Program-made: the position numbers and the translations under genes | Notes under the pieces: model-generated | What the model was told of the DNA's origin: nothing | Databases searched by the model: none | The model's input: the letters and a program-made list of their open reading frames with translations, nothing else | In this document: positions 28,055 to 37,095 of the stretch, one piece after another | Layout: every line of letters starts with the position of its first letter | Numbering within the stretch: position 1 is the stretch's first letter | Assembly (NCBI GenBank): GCA_002773695.1 | Contig: PFAJ01000015.1 | Location: 1-39,524 of the forward strand | Direction of reading: 5' to 3' | DNA: 39,524 bases | Source: Candidatus Doudnabacteria bacterium CG10_big_fil_rev_8_21_14_0_10_41_10 | GTDB taxonomy: Bacteria > Patescibacteriota > Doudnabacteria > UBA920 > 2-01-FULL-50-11

Positions 28055-29764
28055 ATGTACGAATATAAACTTAACCATATAGAGTCTGCTTCGCGCAGCC
28101 CGAACACAAAAATTGAACAAGAAAGCGCTTTTGAAATTGATGCGGCATCCTTTCAAAATGGTGTCACGGATTATTTTAAACTGATTTCTACAAACGAAAA
28201 AAGCGCCAAAGATTTAAAGGTTTACGTAGAAAAATTTTATGATGAACAAAAGATTTCTTCACCTGAAAACAGAGATGCAATACTCGGTTTCGCTGTTGCG
28301 GCGGCTAAACATCGCAATCCCCACATTGTTTTTGAAGTTTTGAAAAAAGAAGGTTTTTTGTCCGATAATCCGGAAAAATTAAATAGATTTTTAGAGTGTC
28401 TCGGCTCTCAAAAAGAGGATTTTCTTCCTGCTTTAGCGAAGGTTAATAATCCTGTAGAACAAAATCTTGGTATAGATGTAGACCCGGAAAAAGAAATTCG
28501 TCAGATATATTTATTTGAACAACTGACAAGGGCGATCCGAGCAAAAAATCCCAGCCAAGCTCATGCAATAGCGGAACAACTGTGCGGTCAAGTCGTGGAC
28601 ATTACCCACGCAACAGATTCATCGAGATTAAAGGCCATTTTACGTTCGGGAGAAATTTGGTCCAGTGAGGGTGGTGGTCATTACTACGGTAACGGGGTTT
28701 ACGCTGGCGTTAACGGTGGTTTTAGACATTGGGGCGATCAAATGATATATTTTAAACAAGTTCCCGCGGAAAAGCTGTTGCCCGTAATAAACGCTAAACA
28801 ACCCATGACAAACATACCGATAGAAAAAATAAAAATAAGCGACCCAAAACGTTTTGACGATATTGACGGACTTTCTCCGGATGATCCTTTTTTCTATTTG
28901 CCTTCAATAATCGAAGCTACGCCAAATCTTGATGAAATGAACAGTTATAGATTTCCCGGTTTTATGGAACCGGTAGATAAAGCAGTTTTAAAACAAATTG
29001 ACAATTTACTCGGCTTGGTGAAAGTTGAAAAAGCCTTCGATGATTTTTATGGAATCTACGATCGGGTTTACGTGCAAGATAAGCGTCCTTTGGTATGCAT
29101 GGCAGTTATGAACTCTTTATATACTGTTGGCGAAATAGTATGGGATGAAAAAACTGAACTGAATGTCGCAGAACCAATAAACCTTGAGGATGAAAAGGAA
29201 GTCAATGTTATTGTTGAACAAATATTGAGTTGTTACGTAACCGAGAGTCGTGATATTGATTCTCCCCATGGCCGACGGCATATAGAGCGGGTTATTGAAA
29301 ATATTAAAATTTTATCGGACGAAATAAAAGCAGATATTAAAACTCGCCATATGGCTATAATAGCTGCCGCCGCGCATGATATTATTCGATATACTCGGGA
29401 CATTTCTCCAAACTGGGCGTCCGCTCTTTGGGTAAAAAGATTATTAAACGGATTGTTGGAACGCCAATCTTTAAAAAAGATACGAGACGCCATTGTTCAA
29501 CATAGTAGTCCAAAAGATGATCGGATTAACGATACTGTCATTACTCAACTTCTTTATGATGCGGATAAAATGGATACGAGAGCGGATAGATTTCATATGC
29601 ATATAAGGGATGAACAATATAATAATGTGTCAGACGGACTATTTGAAGATTATATTGAGATGGTAATGGAGAGCGTTTATTCAAAGGTAGCCCGTGAATA
29701 TTTAGAAGATCTTTTAAAACAGCAAAAACATCGTAAAGAAACGTTGCCTCATAAACAATTTTAG
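28055..29764 (+). CDS. ADP-ribosyltransferase-like region fused to C-terminal HD domain
   Basis: DITHATDSSRLKAILRSGEIWSSEGGGHYYGNGVYAGVNG (ART-like H and Y motifs, tentative); HD residues in SPHGRRHIERV, AAAAHDIIRYTR, IVQHSS, LYDADKMD. Confidence 0.7.
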   Translation: MYEYKLNHIESASRSPNTKIEQESAFEIDAASFQNGVTDYFKLISTNEKSAKDLKVYVEKFYDEQKISSPENRDAILGFAVAAAKHRNPHIVFEVLKKEGFLSDNPEKLNRFLECLGSQKEDFLPALAKVNNPVEQNLGIDVDPEKEIRQIYLFEQLTRAIRAKNPSQAHAIAEQLCGQVVDITHATDSSRLKAILRSGEIWSSEGGGHYYGNGVYAGVNGGFRHWGDQMIYFKQVPAEKLLPVINAKQPMTNIPIEKIKISDPKRFDDIDGLSPDDPFFYLPSIIEATPNLDEMNSYRFPGFMEPVDKAVLKQIDNLLGLVKVEKAFDDFYGIYDRVYVQDKRPLVCMAVMNSLYTVGEIVWDEKTELNVAEPINLEDEKEVNVIVEQILSCYVTESRDIDSPHGRRHIERVIENIKILSDEIKADIKTRHMAIIAAAAHDIIRYTRDISPNWASALWVKRLLNGLLERQSLKKIRDAIVQHSSPKDDRINDTVITQLLYDADKMDTRADRFHMHIRDEQYNNVSDGLFEDYIEMVMESVYSKVAREYLEDLLKQQKHRKETLPHKQF

Positions 29765-29934
29765 AATAAAACTTGTCTTTACTAAGTTTCCACCACCTGC
29801 CGAAGCGAGGGCAGGGCGGGAATTCATTTCCCCAACCCCCTCCTTCCGCCACACCCGAGCGGTCAGTAATTTTTGGTAAAGTAAGTTCGAGCGAAGTCTA
29901 AAGACACTTGAGAAATACTATGGAGGAGGAAAGT

Positions 29935-29961
29935 AAGTCGCTTTATAGGAGCGGCTTTTTT
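29935..29961 (+). terminator. Rho-independent terminator
   Basis: agtcgctttataggagcggctttttt. Confidence 0.7.
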
Positions 29962-30014
29962 ATTGGCAGGATTTGAAATAAATTTTGAGATTTGTTGTAA
30001 TAGTTTAGATAGGA

Positions 30015-30584
30015 ATGATTCTCAATTTAAAAGCACAATCCGATGAGGTAATAGCGAAGTTAGTGCAGACAGGCGACCGAGAGTCGTTCGGTCTTTTGGT
30101 GGAAAGGTATGAACAAAAAATGAAACGATATGTCCGCCGGTTTCTTTTTAACGAGCAGGAAGATATTACGCAGGAAATATTTATCAAAGCTTATTCAAAC
30201 ATCCAAAGCTTTGATACCAGCCGCAAATTTTCCCCTTGGCTTTATCGGATCGCGCATAACGAGTTGATTAATCAAATAAAAAAACGAGGGAAAGAGCAGG
30301 TGTCGTATTTTGATTTTGACACGGTATTCCCACACCTTAAAGCCAAAGAAACGGCAGACTCGGATATTTTACAAAATCAGGATAAAGAATTAATTGGCAA
30401 GCTGTTGCCAAAGTTGGACCCAAAATATCGCGAGCCGTTGTTACTATATTATTTCGAAGATCTGGATTATAAAGAAGTGGCTGAAATAATGAGAATTCCG
30501 GTTTCTACTGTGGGGGTAAGAATTAAGCGAGCAAAGGAAATTTTAAAGAAGCATATTATTGAATCTGAAACTAAATATGAATAA
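30015..30584 (+). CDS. ECF-type sigma-70 factor
   Basis: FGLLVERYEQKMKRYVRRFLFNEQEDITQEIFIKAYSNIQSFD...FSPWLYRIAHNELINQIKK; sigma4 region YKEVAEIMRIPVSTVGVRIKRAKEILKK. Confidence 0.93.
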   Translation: MILNLKAQSDEVIAKLVQTGDRESFGLLVERYEQKMKRYVRRFLFNEQEDITQEIFIKAYSNIQSFDTSRKFSPWLYRIAHNELINQIKKRGKEQVSYFDFDTVFPHLKAKETADSDILQNQDKELIGKLLPKLDPKYREPLLLYYFEDLDYKEVAEIMRIPVSTVGVRIKRAKEILKKHIIESETKYE

Positions 30585-31323
30585 TAAAGAAGAAAAATCG
30601 ATTAAAGACCAGATTTTGGGAAAACTGGAAAAAGGCGGAATGAAGATGCGTCCAAAGTATTATTTTGTGATCAGAACAATTTTAGTTGTGTTAACAGTCG
30701 TTCTTTTGGTCTTAACCGTGTTGTTTTTAATAAGTTTTGTGTTTTTTCAGCTACGGTTTTCCGGATTACACCATACCCCATCTTTTGGTCTTCCTGGCGT
30801 GAAAGCGTTTGTGGTTTCTCTTCCGTGGGTGTTGATTGCTTTAATTGTGTTCCTAACTTTTGCATTGGAGTATCTTTTAAAAAAATATTCATTTACTTAT
30901 AAGCGGCCATTAATCTATTCGTTGATGGTGGTGGTAGTTGTGGTTCTGGTGGTTGGTTTTGTAGTTTCAAATACGCCGTTGCATGATCGGTTTGCTATGC
31001 GCGCCATGGAAAATAGGTTGCCGGTTGCCGGGGGTCTGTATCGAGAGATAGAAAAAAGAGCTCTTGGTCACGCGCAGTTCGGACAGGTTACAGCTGTGCG
31101 TGACGACGAGTTTGATTTGGAAACCAGGTTGGGAGAAAGATTAACAATAAAAATAAATGAGAGGACGATATTTCAAACCGCCTTGAATTTGCGGGTGGAT
31201 GACGTGGTTATGGTTATTGGCAATAAAGACAATGGAACAGTGGATGCCGTAAGAATTCAAAAGGTGCCAGACGAAAAATTTCCAATGCAAAGAATAAAAG
31301 GCAGATTTCATATGATGAAATAA
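30577..31323 (+). CDS. Membrane protein, possible anti-sigma/regulatory partner of the ECF sigma factor
   Basis: 8-nt overlap with sigma gene; cytoplasmic N-terminus, TM segments, C-terminal OB-like region GQVTAVRDDEFDLETRLGERLTIKINERT. Confidence 0.7.
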   Translation: MNNKEEKSIKDQILGKLEKGGMKMRPKYYFVIRTILVVLTVVLLVLTVLFLISFVFFQLRFSGLHHTPSFGLPGVKAFVVSLPWVLIALIVFLTFALEYLLKKYSFTYKRPLIYSLMVVVVVVLVVGFVVSNTPLHDRFAMRAMENRLPVAGGLYREIEKRALGHAQFGQVTAVRDDEFDLETRLGERLTIKINERTIFQTALNLRVDDVVMVIGNKDNGTVDAVRIQKVPDEKFPMQRIKGRFHMMK

Positions 31324-31374
31324 TTTATTCCCCCGATTGTAGTAATAGTTGAAAGAGGGTGAATAATAAACATT

Positions 31375-31806
31375 ATGAAAAAGTACGCAATCATAACTTT
31401 AGTAGGAATTGGAGCATTGAGTCTTGTCGGGTTGGCTTCTGCTCATGGAGGGTTTGGAGGATTTCACGATGCTACACCCGAAGAACAAGCGCAACATCAA
31501 CAAGAGATGTTTGAAGAAAAGGCAGAATTTCTAGGAATTACTGTCGAAGAAGTGAAAGACGTTTGGGTTGAAAATAAATCTTTTAAAGATTTAGCAGAAG
31601 AAAACGGGATTTCTGAAGAAGAGCTGAAAACACACATGCAGGAACAGCACAAGGTTCGTGCCCAGGAGCGGATGCAGAATTTGGTTACCGAAGGGATAAT
31701 AACCCAAGACCAGGCTGACCAAAGGCTTGCAACAATGCGAGAGCGGATGGAGAGTGGAGAACTTCATCGAGGAGGGAAAGGTTTCCATTGTGGTTTTGGT
31801 AAATAA
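31375..31806 (+). CDS. Exported small protein of unknown function
   Basis: Signal peptide; repeated helical LGITVEEVKDVWVENKSFKDLAEENGISEEELKTHM; GGKGFHCGFGK tail. Confidence 0.75.
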   Translation: MKKYAIITLVGIGALSLVGLASAHGGFGGFHDATPEEQAQHQQEMFEEKAEFLGITVEEVKDVWVENKSFKDLAEENGISEEELKTHMQEQHKVRAQERMQNLVTEGIITQDQADQRLATMRERMESGELHRGGKGFHCGFGK

Positions 31807-31843
31807 TTTAGGCCTAATAATTTAAAAGTAATAGGTAAAAAAC

Positions 31844-31871
31844 ACTTTCCGGAAGTGCTTTTTATTTTTTA
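31844..31871 (+). terminator. Possible Rho-independent terminator
   Basis: cactttccggaagtgctttttatttttt. Confidence 0.55.
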
Positions 31872-31969
31872 AAGCTTACTTGCAAAGGTTGGTTTCTATG
31901 TTATAATCTAAGTGTTATAAACTACGGATCAGAAATAAAAAATGTAATAGTAATATTAAATACAATCAT

Positions 31970-32386
31970 ATGTTGCAAACTCCAATTAAAGCCTTTTTAA
32001 TAGTCGTGTTAGTTTTAGTCGTGATTGGGTTTATTTTAGCCGTCGCGCAGTCGCCGAGCGAGCAAGGGACCCAAGTATCCATAAATCCGGTAGACGAACC
32101 TTTGGTTTTGGGTCATACGTACTTTGCGGGAGCGAATACGTACTCCGGTAGTTTTATGACCCCAACTCCGTGCTACGATTGGGGCCAGACTGATGTTGAA
32201 TTATCCGATACAAAACCGGAAAAAATAAAGCTGGTAATCTCTGCCCAGGAAGTTGGAGATTGCGTTGATGTTAAAACTCCGGCAAAAAAAGATTTTACTT
32301 TTTTAGTTCCATCTTCTCCTGATGCGGGATTGGTTGGGGTTGAATTGAACGGCAAGGAAGTTAAATTCGAAATTCGAAAGGACTAA
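31970..32386 (+). CDS. Membrane-anchored protein of unknown function
   Basis: N-terminal TM segment; two Cys in TPCYDWGQ and VGDCVDV. Confidence 0.75.
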   Translation: MLQTPIKAFLIVVLVLVVIGFILAVAQSPSEQGTQVSINPVDEPLVLGHTYFAGANTYSGSFMTPTPCYDWGQTDVELSDTKPEKIKLVISAQEVGDCVDVKTPAKKDFTFLVPSSPDAGLVGVELNGKEVKFEIRKD

Positions 32387-32469
32387 ATTTGTTCAAAAAC
32401 TATTTGCCCGCTTTTGGAATTTCGATGTAATATAGTCACCGAAATTCTTAAGGCGGGTTTAAAATTTTT

Positions 32470-33927
32470 ATGAGTGAATTGGTAAAAAAATCACAAAGAG
32501 TCGATCCTTCAATGCTGGTGCTGTTTGGAGCAACCGGTGATTTGTCGGCAAATTATTTACTGCCGGCTTTTTATCACCTGGACGCCTCGGGTTTTTTACC
32601 GGATGATTTAAAAATTGTGTGTGTTGGTCGTCGCGATTTTAACGAACAGAGTTACCTGGATTTTATCATAGAAAAATCAAATTTTCTTGAAAAACTAAAA
32701 AAACCAAAAATCAAAAAATATTTTCTAAAACACATAGTGTACTATCAAGGCGATTTTAGTAATCCTGATTCGTTTGCCGGGCTAACATCGGTCCTTTTCA
32801 ATCTGGAAAAACCTACTCACAAATGTTACAACCGGTTATATTATTTTGCGACTTCCCCAGAATTTTTTTTATCAATAGCCGAAATGTTAGAAGGAGCCGG
32901 TCTTTTGAAGAGTTGTGAAGTTCATAACCGCACAATCCGAGTGCTTGTTGAAAAGCCGTTTGGTTTTGACCTGAAATCCGCAAAAAAGTTAAACAAATTA
33001 TTGTTAAATTATTTTACCGAGGACCAAATCTATCGCATCGATCATTATCAAGGCAAAGAAACCGTACAAAACCTCATGGTGGTAAGGTTTGCCAACAGCA
33101 TATTCGAACCATTGTGGAGTAAAGATAATATTGATCATGTTGAAATAAGCGTTTTAGAAGATGAGACGGTCGGTGGTCGCGGAAAATTTTATGATAGAGC
33201 CGGAGCCTTGCGCGATATGGTGCAAAACCATCTATTGCAGATGTTGGCTTTGGTTTTAATGGATGAGCCAAAAGAGTTGAAGACCGAATTGATCCGAGAC
33301 GAAAAGCTGAAAATTCTCAAAGGACTAAAGTTATTTTCAAAAAAAGACTGTAAAACTGAAGTTGTGCGCGGTCAGTATGGCGGGTATATGAAAGAAACGG
33401 GGAAACAGAGTGTAACCGAAACATATGTTGCGTTGAAAGTTTTTGTCGACCTGCCCAGATGGCGCGGCATGCCGATTTATCTGCGTACTGGCAAAGCGCT
33501 TTCCAAAAAGGTTACAGAAATTTCTATTCATTTTAAAGAGCCTTCGAAATGTCTGTTTACGCATTGCGCTTCCAATATTATGACCTTGCGAATCCAGCCG
33601 GATGAATCGGTTGATTTGCGAATAAACAACAAGATCCCGGGGTTTGGAGTTGATTTAACCCAAAAGAAGCTGCAATTTGGTTACAAGAAAGAATTTGAAA
33701 AGGACTTGCCTCCCGCTTATGAACGATTGCTTTTGGATTTTATTCAGGGTGATCAGCGGTTGTTTATTAGAAGCGATGAAATAGAAGCCGCGTGGAAATT
33801 TGTCGGGTCTATTACGGATAGTTGGCGCGATTTGCCGTTGAGTATGTATAAAAAAGGAAGTCATGGTCCGGAAGCGGCGGAGAATTTGATAAAAAAGGAT
33901 ATGAGGGAGTGGTGGACGGGGGAATAG
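32470..33927 (+). CDS. zwf: Glucose-6-phosphate 1-dehydrogenase
   Basis: LFGATGDLSANYLLPAFYHL; RIDHYQGKETVQNLMVVRFAN; GRGKFYDRAGALRDMVQNHLLQ. Confidence 0.95.
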   Translation: MSELVKKSQRVDPSMLVLFGATGDLSANYLLPAFYHLDASGFLPDDLKIVCVGRRDFNEQSYLDFIIEKSNFLEKLKKPKIKKYFLKHIVYYQGDFSNPDSFAGLTSVLFNLEKPTHKCYNRLYYFATSPEFFLSIAEMLEGAGLLKSCEVHNRTIRVLVEKPFGFDLKSAKKLNKLLLNYFTEDQIYRIDHYQGKETVQNLMVVRFANSIFEPLWSKDNIDHVEISVLEDETVGGRGKFYDRAGALRDMVQNHLLQMLALVLMDEPKELKTELIRDEKLKILKGLKLFSKKDCKTEVVRGQYGGYMKETGKQSVTETYVALKVFVDLPRWRGMPIYLRTGKALSKKVTEISIHFKEPSKCLFTHCASNIMTLRIQPDESVDLRINNKIPGFGVDLTQKKLQFGYKKEFEKDLPPAYERLLLDFIQGDQRLFIRSDEIEAAWKFVGSITDSWRDLPLSMYKKGSHGPEAAENLIKKDMREWWTGE

Positions 33928-33973
33928 TGAATTGTAAAGCTTAAAGCGAAAAACGAAAAATGAGTATCCTTTT

Positions 33974-34048
33974 GTCATCCCGGACGCCATAACGGGTGGT
34001 CCGGGATCCAGGAATCTGGATTTCTCCGCCTAGGCGGACGGGAATGAC
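33974..34048. repeat. 75-bp palindromic intergenic repeat
   Basis: gtcatcccgga ... acgggaatgac imperfect terminal inverted repeats; inner ccgcctaggcgg palindrome at 34026-34037. Confidence 0.75.
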
Positions 34049-34093
34049 TCACGTAGTAGATTGGAAATTATTAATTTAAAATTCTAAAATGAT

Positions 34094-35029
34094 ATGTCTA
34101 AATCACAAATCGGTGTTATAGGTTTGGGTAAGATGGGGATGCAGATAGCCAGAAGACTGCATAAAAAAGGGCATAGGGTTTATGCATGGAACCGTAGCGT
34201 GGAACCGCGAAAGAAATTTAAAGAATATACTTCTCGACTTCGCTCGAAGAATAAGAGCGGAGTCGCGGGTTCGGTACCAGAGCTTGTTTCCGGTTTAAAA
34301 AAACCAATGATAGTCTGGACTATGCTGCCGGCCGGCAAGCCCACCGCGGATGTTATGAAAGTTTTGCTTAAAAATTTATCTCAAGGAGATATCGTTATAG
34401 ATGGCGCTAACGAAAACTATCAAAATACCCAAAAACGCGCGAAAATTTTTGCAAAAAAAAGCATTGCGTTTTTTGACGCGGGCACCAGTGGAGGCGTGCA
34501 TGGCGAAAAGAACGGTTTTTCGATAATGGTCGGTGGGCCAAAAAAACTCTGGAAAAAAGTTCGGCCGATCTTTGCCGATTTGGCAGCCGGTGATTCCTAC
34601 GGCCTGGTTGGCGAGTCTGGTTCTGGCTAATTTGTTAAAATGGTCCACAACGGTATTGAATATGGGATGATGGAGGCACTTGCCGAGGGCTACGCAGTTA
34701 TCAATAAATGGAACCCGAAAGTGGACCTGGCGCAAGTAAGTAAAATTTGGCAAAAAGGATCGGTGATTTCTTCCTGGCTTGTGGATTTGTCACGAGATAT
34801 TTTTGAAAAAGAGGATATGCGAAAAGTGGTTGGGTTTGTAAAACACACCGGCGAAGGAATGTGGACAGTGGAGGTCGCAAAAAGATTGGGCGTGGATGCG
34901 CGCGTGATCAAAGCTTCTTTAGATGTTCGCAAAGAATCAAAAAATAAAAAAAATCAGAAGTTACTTCGGAATAAAATTTTGGCGTTACTTCGCAATCGTT
35001 TCGGCGGACACGATGTGATTAGGACATAG
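34094..35029 (+). pseudogene. gnd: 6-phosphogluconate dehydrogenase (decarboxylating, short form) interrupted by one in-frame TAA at 34628-34630
   Basis: IGVIGLGKMGMQIARRLHKKGHRVYAWNRS...FDAGTSGGVHGE...[27 protein letters not shown]; both halves in one frame. Confidence 0.92.
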
Positions 35030-35066
35030 TATCAGGTATTTAGTATTAAGCATCTAGTATAAAAAT

Positions 35067-35528
35067 ATGAGAGCTTATGAAAGGACACCATATCGGGAGG
35101 TTCCAAAAAAGAATGACCCAGAGACTTTGAAAGCAATTACAAGTATTTATAAACAAATAAAAAATTTCCCAGAGGGAGTTAGAGGGGCGGTAATGAGAGA
35201 AATCCAAGGCGGTAAGCTAGAAGATTTAGCAAAAGAGAGCCCGGAAGAAGCCCTGACCGCAATACGGTCGATTGTGCAAAAAAATAGACCGAAGCCAGGC
35301 GGTGAAGGAGGTCTGGTATTATCAGTTGATTTACCAAATGCCTCGGAGTTTCCGCGACAAAGGTCTTCGAAAAAGCCAAAAATGGATCCGCGTGAAAGAA
35401 TAAAAGATGATTTTATCCAAACTCACCACACCAAACCGCTAAAACCTCGCGGGGATTCTCGATCGGTAAGAACCGAGCCGGATCGATTATCCGAAGACAG
35501 GAAGCACGATTTTGAAGAAGTGGTATAG
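35067..35528 (+). CDS. Protein of unknown function
   Basis: 153-aa ORF with disordered charged C-terminus. Confidence 0.65.
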   Translation: MRAYERTPYREVPKKNDPETLKAITSIYKQIKNFPEGVRGAVMREIQGGKLEDLAKESPEEALTAIRSIVQKNRPKPGGEGGLVLSVDLPNASEFPRQRSSKKPKMDPRERIKDDFIQTHHTKPLKPRGDSRSVRTEPDRLSEDRKHDFEEVV

Positions 35529-35557
35529 GTAGGTTATTGTTTAATATCAAGAGAAAA

Positions 35558-35596
35558 CAAGGGTGACCCTTGCGGAAGCAAAGGTCACCTTTGTTG
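35558..35596. repeat. Double palindrome caagggtgacccttg / caaaggtcacctttg
   Basis: acaagggtgacccttgcggaagcaaaggtcacctttgttgg; related copies at 36248-36287 and 10952/11040. Confidence 0.85.
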
Positions 35597-35710
35597 GAAT
35601 GTCGTCGTTTATTTTTTTATTTTACATAAAGACATATTTCATATAGAATACCTGATTCTCGTCGTGTGAGACGTGGAAATGAAAGGCGATTATCGCCATA
35701 AGGAGTGACA

Positions 35711-36139
35711 ATGAAACTAAGTTTGAATACGATATCTCAACACGAAGTTTTCGAGAGAGGGGTCGACCATGTTAACCCAAACCCCACCCAACTTGAGTGG
35801 GTATTCCAGATTTTTTTGAGTATCAAAGAGAAACTGGGAAACATTGCGGAAATGGTCGAGGTCGTGAAGATGGGATTTCGTCAGTTTTCGTTCGAGACCA
35901 AATACCCTCTCGTTCTCGACATTGAGGTGATTCTCGCCGAGCCGGGAGAGGTTCCTCATCCGAGAAGGAAGATCATTGTAAAAGGGGAGGGGAAAGGTTA
36001 TTGGCAAGAATCAAACACATCGGCGACGAAACTCCCCGATGAGGTTGCGGATGACATAACTGTTCGCGTCAAAGGTGCCCTTTCCGACTTCGCCACCAAC
36101 CTCAGACTTATGGCGGATCATATGGATCCCAACAAGTAA
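35711..36139 (+). CDS. Protein of unknown function
   Basis: 142-aa ORF; SD aggag at 35701; TTTACA-N17-TAGAAT promoter-like pair upstream; ggcga-tta-tcgcc hairpin at 35685-35697; terminator downstream. Confidence 0.75.
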   Translation: MKLSLNTISQHEVFERGVDHVNPNPTQLEWVFQIFLSIKEKLGNIAEMVEVVKMGFRQFSFETKYPLVLDIEVILAEPGEVPHPRRKIIVKGEGKGYWQESNTSATKLPDEVADDITVRVKGALSDFATNLRLMADHMDPNK

Positions 36140-36162
36140 CCGCCGAACCGGATTTCAAAACG

Positions 36163-36200
36163 CACCCAGTAGCGCTAGCTACCCGGTGCGTATTTTTTTT
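36163..36200 (+). terminator. Rho-independent terminator
   Basis: acgcaccc...gggtgcgt-like hairpin (acgcacc / ggtgcgt) then T-tract. Confidence 0.75.
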
Positions 36201-36247
36201 GACAATAAATATCGATCGGTATAAATTGTAAAGTCTTATCGCATAAA

Positions 36248-36287
36248 ACAAGGGTGACCCTTGCTAACGCTGAGGTCACCCTTGTTG
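36248..36287. repeat. Second copy of the GGTGACC double palindrome
   Basis: acaagggtgacccttgctaacgctgaggtcacccttgttgg. Confidence 0.85.
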
Positions 36288-36292
36288 GTTTA

Positions 36293-36946
36293 TTATTTCC
36301 AAAGAATCACTCTCGCGGGCGAGCCGTCGCTTGCTTTTATTTTGAGTGGCAACGCGGCAATATTGTATTTTCCCGGTTTTATCCGTGATAAATCCACCGC
36401 TTCAATAATCACTATCCCTTTTGCAAGCAATGTTTTATGCACCGGATGTCCGGGCGCGGATTTGGCCTCGATACCAAAGTAGTCAATCCCAACCAGGTCA
36501 ATTTTTTTACTAGCTAAATATTTGGCAGCGTCTAGCGCGAGCGACACATAGTTGTCGACAAATGTTTTCTTTTTTAACAGTTGTGAGTTTCTGGTTTTGA
36601 ACAAGATTTTGTCGCGCGCTTTGATATTTACATGAGCGAAGTCTTTGGGTCTGATAAGAGATTCTTTTTGAACTCCCCCCAAACCCTTCTTTGGTAAAGA
36701 GGGGGAGACAGATCGGACTTCGATCACCAGACATTTTCCAATCAGTTTATTTACCGGAATAGAATCGATGCCAGGACGGTTAAATAAAAAATGTTTTGGC
36801 GCGTCAATGTGTGTGCCAAAATGAGTTGCTATATCCATCCGAGAAGTTATGGCGGAGCCTTTTGACTCGACTCTTTTGAATTTGCCGTCGCCGGGCCAAA
36901 CAATCGTTTTTTCGGAAAGTTCCAGAGAGATATCGTAATATTTCAT
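36293..36946 (-). CDS. Cyclase/kynurenine-formamidase-like family protein with an in-frame repeat insertion
   Basis: YDISLELSEKTIVWPGDGKF...MDIATHFGTHIDAPKHFLF...VGIDYFGIEAK; insertion SPSLPKKGLGGVQK. Confidence 0.88.
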   Translation of the reverse strand: MKYYDISLELSEKTIVWPGDGKFKRVESKGSAITSRMDIATHFGTHIDAPKHFLFNRPGIDSIPVNKLIGKCLVIEVRSVSPSLPKKGLGGVQKESLIRPKDFAHVNIKARDKILFKTRNSQLLKKKTFVDNYVSLALDAAKYLASKKIDLVGIDYFGIEAKSAPGHPVHKTLLAKGIVIIEAVDLSRIKPGKYNIAALPLKIKASDGSPARVILWK

Positions 36947-36957
36947 AAAAATAATTC

Positions 36958-37030
36958 GTCATTCTAAGGCGGAGCTGAAGAATCTTCACAGTCATCGTTT
37001 ATAGAGATCCTTCACTTCGTTCAGGACGAC
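36958..37030. repeat. Palindromic intergenic repeat
   Basis: gtcattctaaggcggagctgaagaatctt...agatccttcacttcgttcaggacgac, imperfect inverted repeat. Confidence 0.7.
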
Positions 37031-37095
37031 AGAGGGTTATTGATAATTTTTCAGTTAATAACTATACTTAACTTACTCAATTATAACATACCATT

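Noticed and set aside
34628-34630. Stop-codon reassignment (TAA as sense)
   Set aside because: TAA ends many other genes normally here (e.g. DUF411, zwf neighbours), and TGA is also a genuine stop (1729-2382 gene), so recoding of the genome is not supported.
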